Below are positions 1 through 4,695 of a DNA stretch of 5,530 bases, one piece after another. Made by a program: the position numbers and the translations under genes. This stretch comes from Actinomycetes bacterium (GTDB lineage Bacteria; Actinomycetota; Aquicultoria; CAJVYJ01; JAUVQD01). Where the stretch lies: positions 1 to 5,530 of the forward strand of contig JAUWIO010000071.1 in NCBI GenBank assembly GCA_030605305.1. Direction: 5' to 3'. A model generated the notes under the pieces. The model made no database searches. It saw only the letters and a list, made by a program, of their open reading frames with translations, and was not told the origin of the DNA. Positions within the stretch are counted from its first letter, which is position 1. Every line of letters begins with the position of its first letter.

Positions 1-9
1 AGTAGGCGC

Positions 10-390
10 GTGCTATCGCAGTACCTGGCTATCGGGCTGGCGGGCTTCTTTGGGGCCATTTCTCGATACGCGGTCGGCGTTTCTGTCCGCAGCCTGGTGG
101 GCGCGACAGCCTTTCCATGGGCTACGCTGATAGTCAATACGACCGGGTCTTTCCTGATAGGGTTCTTGGTGGTCGCGGCTGGAGAGCGGCTGTCGGTGGA
201 TTCGGGTATCCGGATGGCGGTGATCGTCGGATTCGTCGGCTCGTACACTACCTTTTCGATGTTTTCGCTCGAAACATTCGATTTGCTGGCCAAAGGGTCG
301 TGGTTCGTCGCTGTCCTTAATGTGGCGGCGGCGGTGGCTCTCGGTCTCCTCGCCGTCTACCTGGGAATGAGCGCCGCGCGGCTAGCCTGA
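10..390 (+). CDS. crcB: Fluoride ion channel CrcB/FluC
   Basis: This 126-residue protein with four hydrophobic segments (about 4-26, 36-58, 66-90 and 98-122) has the size and layout of the Fluc/CrcB fluoride channel, an inner-membrane dimer that lets toxic F- leave the cell. Visible family signatures are the N-terminal GFFGAISRY (12-20, with the conserved Arg19), the N-x-x-G-S-F stretch in helix 2 (Asn43, Gly46), and the helix 3 break G-S-Y-T-T-F-S-M-F (77-85). In the family that break supplies the central Na+ site (Gly77, Thr80) and the pore phenylalanines (Phe82, Phe85). Ser78 and Met84 replace the more usual Gly and Thr. The chosen start is GTG at base 10. The frame stays open to the window edge, so a start further upstream is possible, but the protein begins where the family usually does. 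A paired second crcB or a fluoride riboswitch could lie upstream, outside the window. Confidence 0.93.
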   Translation: MLSQYLAIGLAGFFGAISRYAVGVSVRSLVGATAFPWATLIVNTTGSFLIGFLVVAAGERLSVDSGIRMAVIVGFVGSYTTFSMFSLETFDLLAKGSWFVAVLNVAAAVALGLLAVYLGMSAARLA

Positions 391-392
391 GT

Positions 393-1103
393 CTAGTTGC
401 TTCTCAGATAGTCGACGATCTCGGTCAGCGAGTTGATAACCAGACAGTCGGCTTTCGGTGCCAACCCGTGGCGATCGAGTAGGACCGGCGTGATCCCGGC
501 GCTGCGCGCTCCCATGATGTCGGCGTAGTATTGATCGCCGATGTGCAGCGACTCTGCCGGCTCCACATCGGCCCGTTTCAGGGCCAGCTCGAAGATCTCC
601 GGCTGCGGCTTAAGGTAGCCGACATTGGCGGAAGAGATGACGAAGTCCACATAGCGGGATAATCCTGTTTCGATAGAGATGCTGGTCAATCGGGTGTCCC
701 AGTTTGAGACCAAACCGATCCGGTAGTCTAACTCGGCGAGGCGCTCAAGCGTGGGGACGACGTCGGGGTAAGGTTGCCAGCGCTCGCCTTCTCCGCATTC
801 CTGATAGAGCTGCTCGGCGAGGTCGTTTACTTCTTCCTCGAGACCGGCTTCGCTTAGCATGAGCGTGTATAGTTCTATCCAGAATTTGGCCGTGTCGGCC
901 TCTTTCATCCAGAAGGTGTCGTCTTCGCGGTAGCGCTGCTCGTATGTCTCATCAGCGAAGGCGACGGCATGGGTGAGCTTGGTCGGATCGACCGTGTGGC
1001 CGCCCCAGCTGAGGACCTCGGCGCAGATGTGTTCTACCGACGGGTAGGGCGTCAGCAGGGTGTTTCCGACATCAAAGAAGATAGCCTTGTATTGGCGGCT
1101 CAT
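393..1103 (-). CDS. HAD-superfamily hydrolase (subfamily IA, REG-2/HDHD3-like)
   Basis: A 236-residue soluble protein with all four HAD motifs in order. Motif I is FFDVGNTL with the nucleophile Asp11. Motif II is LVSNWD with Ser133. Motif III contains Lys165 in LKPQPEIF. Motif IV is HIGDQYYAD with Asp190 and Asp195. Residues about 17-110, between motifs I and II, form the helical C1 cap typical of subfamily IA. The layout and sequence style (DVGNTLL, SNWDTRL, GYLKPQPEIF) resemble the REG-2/HDHD3 group. The second Asp of the phosphatase DxD motif is Gly13 here, as in other members of this group and in dehalogenases, so ordinary phosphatase activity should not be assumed. The substrate is unknown. 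It starts at ATG with no recognisable Shine-Dalgarno, but a promoter-like element sits just upstream. Its stop codon lies 2 bp from that of the convergent crcB. The metal transporter gene ends 52 bp upstream on the same strand, so read-through from it is also possible. Confidence 0.88.
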   Translation of the reverse strand: MSRQYKAIFFDVGNTLLTPYPSVEHICAEVLSWGGHTVDPTKLTHAVAFADETYEQRYREDDTFWMKEADTAKFWIELYTLMLSEAGLEEEVNDLAEQLYQECGEGERWQPYPDVVPTLERLAELDYRIGLVSNWDTRLTSISIETGLSRYVDFVISSANVGYLKPQPEIFELALKRADVEPAESLHIGDQYYADIMGARSAGITPVLLDRHGLAPKADCLVINSLTEIVDYLRSN

Positions 1104-1112
1104 AGTGTCTGG

Positions 1113-1141
1113 ATGATATCACTTAGGTTCGGGACTGACCA
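1113..1141 (-). promoter_or_regulatory. Candidate extended -10 promoter for the HAD hydrolase gene
   Basis: Reading the minus strand, TGGTCA (1141-1136; 4 of 6 matches to TTGACA) is followed after 17 bp by TATCAT (1118-1113; 5 of 6 to TATAAT). A TG pair one base upstream of the hexamer gives the extended -10 form TGATATCAT. Only 9 bases separate the hexamer from the ATG at 1103, so transcription would begin within about 3 bases of the start codon. This fits the absence of a ribosome binding site. It implies the hydrolase can be expressed independently of the upstream transporter gene. The call rests on consensus match only. Confidence 0.45.
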
Positions 1142-1155
1142 CTAACCACAAAGGC

Positions 1156-1866
1156 TTAGCGGACGGCGTCAAGCAGTGCGACGAGTAACGGGATGGTGGC
1201 CGCTCCGAGCAGGACCGCGGCAATGACTTTGACGTTGAAGCGCCGGTGCGCGTCGGGTAGAAGGTCGGCCGCGCCTACGTAGATGAATGTGCCGGCGGGG
1301 AAGGCGACAACCGGCCCAAAGAACTCGGCCGGGAACGTCAACCCGATCAGGGCTCCGATCGGCGTCAGGACCGAATCGATGCCCAGCGCCGCGAATACTT
1401 TCCCCCGGCTATATCCTGATTGCTGCATGATGACGGTCGTTGAGAATCCGCGCGGTATCTCATGTATCAGGACGGCTAAGGTGATGGCTGTGCCCAAGGC
1501 GACCGATTGCGAGAAGCCTACCGCAATAGCGATGCCGTCCACCAGGCTCTCAGTGCCGATACCGACCACCGAAACCCAGCCGATCGGCGTGTGGACCTCG
1601 CACTCGCTCTCACCGCAGGTATGGATGAGGATGCTTTTTTCCACCAGGTACAGTAAGAAAAAGCCGAAGGCGAGGAAGAACGCGTTTGTTTTGTTGAAGT
1701 CTCCGACGTCCGGAATGATCTCGAAAAAAGCCGTCGACAACATCACGCCGGCGGCGAAACCGACCAGATAGCGGAAGTCCATCTCTCTGAGCTTCGTGTA
1801 AAGAGGCAGCAGCCCGCCCGCTATCGTAGCCAGGGCGACGCCGGCGGCAAACAGAACAGGTGTCAA
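1156..1866 (-). CDS. ZIP-family divalent metal transporter
   Basis: A 236-residue membrane protein with about eight hydrophobic segments (near 3-24, 33-53, 61-81, 96-119, 121-147, 157-179, 184-205 and 213-234), the ZIP topology for import of Zn2+, Fe2+ or Mn2+. Signatures include AAGVMLSTAFFEIIPD in segment 2 (Glu49, Pro52), ESLVDGIAIAVGF in segment 4 (106-118), HEIPRGFSTTV in segment 5 (135-145) and DLLPDAH in segment 6-7 (201-207). The metal site is unusual: Glu106 stands where family members usually have His, and Arg139 stands in the position that is often Glu or His in the HEIPxx motif. The loop between segments 3 and 4 carries H82-x-C84 and C89-x-x-H92, a plausible metal-binding cluster. 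The start is TTG at 1866, chosen because a strong ribosome binding site lies 6 bases upstream. Metal preference cannot be told from sequence. An inverted repeat just upstream suggests metal-dependent control. Confidence 0.88.
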   Translation of the reverse strand: MTPVLFAAGVALATIAGGLLPLYTKLREMDFRYLVGFAAGVMLSTAFFEIIPDVGDFNKTNAFFLAFGFFLLYLVEKSILIHTCGESECEVHTPIGWVSVVGIGTESLVDGIAIAVGFSQSVALGTAITLAVLIHEIPRGFSTTVIMQQSGYSRGKVFAALGIDSVLTPIGALIGLTFPAEFFGPVVAFPAGTFIYVGAADLLPDAHRRFNVKVIAAVLLGAATIPLLVALLDAVR

Positions 1867-1872
1867 ATCGTG

Positions 1873-1880
1873 CTCCTCTC
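1873..1880 (-). promoter_or_regulatory. Ribosome binding site for the ZIP transporter
   Basis: GAGAGGAG on the minus strand, ending 6 bases before the TTG at 1866. It is strongly complementary to the 16S rRNA 3' end and decides in favour of this non-ATG start. Confidence 0.85.
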
Positions 1881-1888
1881 AAGCGGTA

Positions 1889-1908
1889 TATTGCATATAT
1901 TCGCAATA
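1889..1908. promoter_or_regulatory. AT-rich inverted repeat, candidate operator of the ZIP gene
   Basis: Perfect 6-bp arms TATTGC and GCAATA flank an 8-bp AT-rich centre (ATATATTC on the + strand), which itself contains the palindromic ATAT core. The element lies 22 bp upstream of the transporter start codon and 8 bp upstream of its ribosome binding site, where it would overlap or adjoin a promoter. Metal-sensing repressors (ArsR/SmtB, Fur/Zur and DtxR/MntR families) bind AT-rich palindromes of this size at such positions. The match is generic and no family can be named from it. No clear -35/-10 pair was recognised beside it. Confidence 0.4.
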
Positions 1909-2028
1909 ACTGAATAATCTAATCAAGTGCTTGCCTGTCCAGCAGCCGCTTTAGGGCGCTGAGCGAATCGGGCGGGCCGGGGAACACCACAATAAAGTCG
2001 ATGTTAGTCGGGTAAAAGTCAGTCGGAC

Positions 2029-2035
2029 AAAGGAG
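2029..2035 (+). promoter_or_regulatory. Ribosome binding site for pfkA
   Basis: AAAGGAG with 5 bases to the ATG at 2041. This is a textbook site and fixes the pfkA start. It contrasts with the SD-less starts of the HAD hydrolase gene and the first CcmF gene. Confidence 0.9.
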
Positions 2036-2040
2036 ATCAT

Positions 2041-3066
2041 ATGCGGATAGGGATTCTTACCGGCGGCGGCGATTCGCCAGCGGTGAACGCGGCCATTCGG
2101 GCGGTCGTCAAAAAAAGTGAAAAGGACGGGATAGAGGTCCTCGGTTTTCTTAACGGTTGGGCCGGGTTGATCGAAGGCAAGACGATGCCGCTGGGGGACG
2201 ATAATGTCTCAGGCATCCTGCCGAAGGGCGGGACGATCTTAGGTACGTCGCGGACGAACCCCTTCAAGCTCGACAAGGTCGACGAGGTCAAAAAGAATAT
2301 CGCCGCTTTCGGGATAGACGCGCTGATAACCATCGGCGGCGATGCTACCAACGGGGTCATGAGACGCCTCAATGAGCTTGATGAGCCCGTACGCGGCGTC
2401 GGTATCCCTCAGACTATCGACAACGACATTCCGGGGAGCGACTATTCTATCGGCTTCGATTCGGCTGTGGCTATTGCCACTGATGCCTGTGATAAATTAC
2501 ACAGTACGGCCGAATCACACCATCGGGTCATGATATTAGAGGTGATGGGGCGGGACGCCGGACATATCGCAGTCGAGGCAGGCGTGGCCGGCGGCGCCGA
2601 TATCATCCTCATCCCCGAGAAGCAGTTCGAGCTCGATTGGGTCTGCGATCGGGTCAATGAACGCCAGTCGCGCGGGAAGAACTTTAGTATCATCGTGGTG
2701 GCCGAAGGGGCCCGCCCGGTCGGTCACGACCAGGTCGTCCGTACGGAGAAGGTCGATCAGTTCGGTCATGTTCTGCTAGGCGGGAGCGGCGAGTATCTCA
2801 TGGCCGAAGTGGAGAAATGTACCGGTGTCGAATCGAGGGTGACGATCCTGGGTCATATCCAGCGGGGCGGGACGCCCACGTCTCACGATCGCTTGATGGC
2901 CACCCGGTTCGGCGTGGCCGCCGTCGAGTTGATCAAGGCACAAAAGTGGGGACGGCTGGTGGCGCTCAAGGGCGACAAGGTCACCAGCGTGCCTCTGGCC
3001 GAAGGCCTCGACGGCACGAAGGAGGTCTCGGAGGAACTCTACGAGACGGCGATGCTCTTCTATTAG
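2041..3066 (+). CDS. pfkA: 6-phosphofructokinase, group III (ATP or PPi donor unresolved)
   Basis: A 341-residue cytosolic enzyme that phosphorylates fructose 6-phosphate to fructose 1,6-bisphosphate in glycolysis. The PFK fold is evident from TGGGDSPAVNAAIR (7-20), the catalytic loop TIDND (125-129, with Asp127 as base), MGRDAGHIA (169-177), AEG (221-223, Glu222 sugar contact) and GHIQRGG (271-277, His272 and Arg275 substrate-phosphate contacts). An insertion of about 23 residues before GHIQRGG, together with phrases such as RGGTILGTSRTNP-like and HSTAESHHRVMILEVMGR, matches the group III layout of actinomycete PFKs. The donor-specificity positions are odd. The GGDxT loop has Ala102 where ATP enzymes have Gly and PPi enzymes have Asp, and Gln124 replaces the Gly (ATP) or Lys (PPi and group III) that precedes TIDND. 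The gene stands alone, divergent from the ZIP gene, and 49 bp before the next gene, which has its own promoter-like element. Confidence 0.95.
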   Translation: MRIGILTGGGDSPAVNAAIRAVVKKSEKDGIEVLGFLNGWAGLIEGKTMPLGDDNVSGILPKGGTILGTSRTNPFKLDKVDEVKKNIAAFGIDALITIGGDATNGVMRRLNELDEPVRGVGIPQTIDNDIPGSDYSIGFDSAVAIATDACDKLHSTAESHHRVMILEVMGRDAGHIAVEAGVAGGADIILIPEKQFELDWVCDRVNERQSRGKNFSIIVVAEGARPVGHDQVVRTEKVDQFGHVLLGGSGEYLMAEVEKCTGVESRVTILGHIQRGGTPTSHDRLMATRFGVAAVELIKAQKWGRLVALKGDKVTSVPLAEGLDGTKEVSEELYETAMLFY

Positions 3067-3099
3067 GAGCGCCGCCGGAATTCGGGCCGGACCGGATAG

Positions 3100-3108
3100 T
3101 GATATAAT
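3100..3108 (+). promoter_or_regulatory. Extended -10 promoter giving a leaderless ccmF transcript
   Basis: TGATATAAT is a perfect extended -10 element: TG, one base, then a consensus TATAAT at 3103-3108. The next gene's ATG begins at 3116, 7 bases after the hexamer, so the expected transcription start coincides with the start codon to within a base. No Shine-Dalgarno precedes that ATG. No good -35 hexamer is visible (TTCGGG at 3081-3086 is the best), which is typical when an extended -10 is present. Confidence 0.6.
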
Positions 3109-3115
3109 CTAGCCC

Positions 3116-4075
3116 ATGAATATCTCTGGCTACCTTCTGGCTCGGGAGATGACGACTCGGATTGGGCAGCCGCTCATCTACCTCCTACTGATCTTCTCGA
3201 TCGCTCTGGCCGTGGTCACGGTCGTGCCCGCTCTCAGACGGAACATGCGCTACTTTGTGCTCGTCCTCTTCTTGAACCTGGTCGCGGGGTGGCTGCGGCT
3301 TGTCAACTTCCATTATCGGATAGCCACCGAACTCGTACTCGCCGACCCGAGCGGCGCGATGGCCACGGGCCGTTTCTATATCCCGGTCTGGATAGAAGAT
3401 GAGAAGTTCTTCTTCTGGCCACTTATTCTGTGCGGGCTCGTGCTTTTCAGCCGCTACAAGGACCAGGTCTGGCAGACGGCGCTCAGCGCACTACTGGCTA
3501 TCTTCGGTGTCTTGACCTTCTTCACTTCGAACCCCTTCGCCGAGCCGCTCAAAGACTTCCACGCCGGCTATATTCAGTACGCGATGACTGCGGTCGCCAA
3601 TGTCGACCCGGCCGTCAAGGCCCAGGCCTACCACTCGCTCCATGGCAGGATGGTCGGGTTCTATAACTCCGAATATATGTGGACTCATCCGCCCATGCTC
3701 TTCATCTCATACGCGACGTTCGCCGTGGCCTTTATGGGCGGCATCTTGATGCTGACCAAGCGCGATGACATATACGAAAAGCTCGGCTACTCCTACGCCA
3801 AGGCCGGCTTCATCATCTTGACCATTGGGTTGCTCCTCGGATACCCCTGGGCGCTGACAGCCTGGAGCGGCGAGCCATGGTGGTACGATCCCAAGATCAA
3901 TATCACGCTGATGATGTGGGTCGCATATAGCGCCTATCTCCACGCCCGACTGTATACTCACAGGCGCGGAATGCGAGTGACGGCTGCGTCCCTTAACTAT
4001 CTCGGTTTCTTCGGGGTCGTATTCACCTATGTGTCTACCTATCTGATCCCGGGCATTCATTCGGTGGCCGGATGA
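3116..4075 (+). CDS. ccmF: CcmF-like cytochrome c haem lyase, N-terminal half (WWD domain)
   Basis: A 319-residue protein with about eight membrane segments (near 19-38, 45-62, 97-112, 119-137, 192-213, 228-247, 261-279 and 291-310), matching the N-terminal half of CcmF. CcmF attaches haem to apocytochrome c outside the membrane in System I. Landmarks follow CcmF order: FFTSNPF (135-141), HPPMLF (191-196), TIGLLLGYPWA (236-246), the tryptophan-rich W-S-G-E-P-W-W-Y-D-P-K (250-260), LHARLYTHRRG (275-285) and GIHSVAG (313-319). These supply the equivalents of P-His1 (His191), TM-His1 (His276) and P-His2 (His315). Oddities: the WDPVEN core reads YDPKIN, about 24 extra residues lie between SNPF and HPP, and the protein ends just past P-His2. 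The ATG at 3116 has no Shine-Dalgarno but sits at a predicted transcription start. Its TGA overlaps the next ATG. A CcsA-type haem protein is the main alternative, but TSNPF and HPPM favour CcmF. Confidence 0.82.
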   Translation: MNISGYLLAREMTTRIGQPLIYLLLIFSIALAVVTVVPALRRNMRYFVLVLFLNLVAGWLRLVNFHYRIATELVLADPSGAMATGRFYIPVWIEDEKFFFWPLILCGLVLFSRYKDQVWQTALSALLAIFGVLTFFTSNPFAEPLKDFHAGYIQYAMTAVANVDPAVKAQAYHSLHGRMVGFYNSEYMWTHPPMLFISYATFAVAFMGGILMLTKRDDIYEKLGYSYAKAGFIILTIGLLLGYPWALTAWSGEPWWYDPKINITLMMWVAYSAYLHARLYTHRRGMRVTAASLNYLGFFGVVFTYVSTYLIPGIHSVAG

Positions 4076-4695
4076 TCAAGAACCTCAACTATATTCTCAT
4101 CTTGGCCACCATCGTCATCCTCGGGGCGGTCGGCATCGCTTTTATCTTCGGCACGACATTTAGTTGGGTGATGTCCGAGACCGACGGACTCTGGAGGCAG
4201 ACCGCTCTTTATCAGGACTACGTGAACGTTATGAATCTCACCGTGGGGCCGATGGTCATCTTGCTCGTCATCGTCCTCGGTCTTTGCATTCCCAAGCGGC
4301 TCTTTAGCGGGGCGCGGCTCCTACAGCTGATGGGCAGCCTGACCGCCATGACGCTGGTTTTATCGCTGTCCCTAGGGATACGTTTGGGGATCAGCGCGCT
4401 ACTGACTGTGGCGATGTTCATGCAGATGGTTGTTATTGTGATGACCCTCGTCGGCAGCAAGAAACTGGTCTTTGAGGTTACCGGCTTCTACATTCAGATC
4501 GGCTCGGCTTTGCTGCACATGGGCTTGATCCTCTTTCTGTTCGATCTGGTCCTGATCGGCGACGCCTTGGCCCAAAGGACGCTGCATTTGAATATCTTCT
4601 GGGTGTCGACATTATTTATTGGAGTCGGGATGGTGTTCACCTTCTATAGCGACGAGTTATCGAGACTGTTCAGTCGAGGCCAAGCCAGCGCCTAG
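4072..4695 (+). CDS. ccmF: CcmF-like protein, compact C-terminal half
   Basis: A 207-residue protein with about six membrane segments (near 7-30, 55-73, 83-101, 106-128, 139-163 and 175-192). Read after the preceding gene, it follows the C-terminal part of CcmF. A first helix (LNYILILATIVILGA) matches the region beginning LLLANN in E. coli CcmF. YVNVMNLTVGPMVILL (50-65) sits where CcmF has its FFN...P stretch. IGSALLHMGLILFL (143-156) resembles the GMVAAHLGLAV segment and gives His149 as TM-His2. The last helix ends in YSDEL, where CcmF has FDPRYR. The periplasmic domain of over 100 residues that CcmF has between these last two helices is reduced to about 12 residues. The ATG overlaps the upstream stop (ATGA), implying translational coupling and a joint complex. 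Sequence similarity is weak, so the call depends largely on gene order and helix pattern. The 3' end overlaps the convergent DedA gene by 39 bp. Confidence 0.6.
   Translation: MIKNLNYILILATIVILGAVGIAFIFGTTFSWVMSETDGLWRQTALYQDYVNVMNLTVGPMVILLVIVLGLCIPKRLFSGARLLQLMGSLTAMTLVLSLSLGIRLGISALLTVAMFMQMVVIVMTLVGSKKLVFEVTGFYIQIGSALLHMGLILFLFDLVLIGDALAQRTLHLNIFWVSTLFIGVGMVFTFYSDELSRLFSRGQASA

Noticed and set aside
1..9. A fluoride riboswitch or paired crcB upstream of the channel gene
   Set aside because: Only 9 bases precede the start codon in the window, so neither can be seen.
1283..1771. A 162-codon open frame on the + strand opposite the ZIP gene
   Set aside because: The translation is low in hydrophobic segments, shows no motif, and lies entirely within a well-supported gene on the other strand. 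It is an antisense shadow of G/C-biased third positions.
1998..2026. Short direct repeats (AAAGTC and AGTCGG each twice) before pfkA
   Set aside because: The units are 6 bp with unequal spacing, which is readily expected by chance. There is no further sign of an operator or of a pfkA promoter.
3067..3095. GC-rich repeats of CCGG after pfkA as a possible terminator
   Set aside because: Only a 4-bp CCGG/CCGG stem can be drawn and there is no T-run, so no intrinsic terminator is supported.
3707..4060. A 117-codon minus-strand frame inside the first CcmF gene
   Set aside because: No motif or ribosome binding site is visible, and the opposite strand encodes a protein with clear CcmF landmarks.
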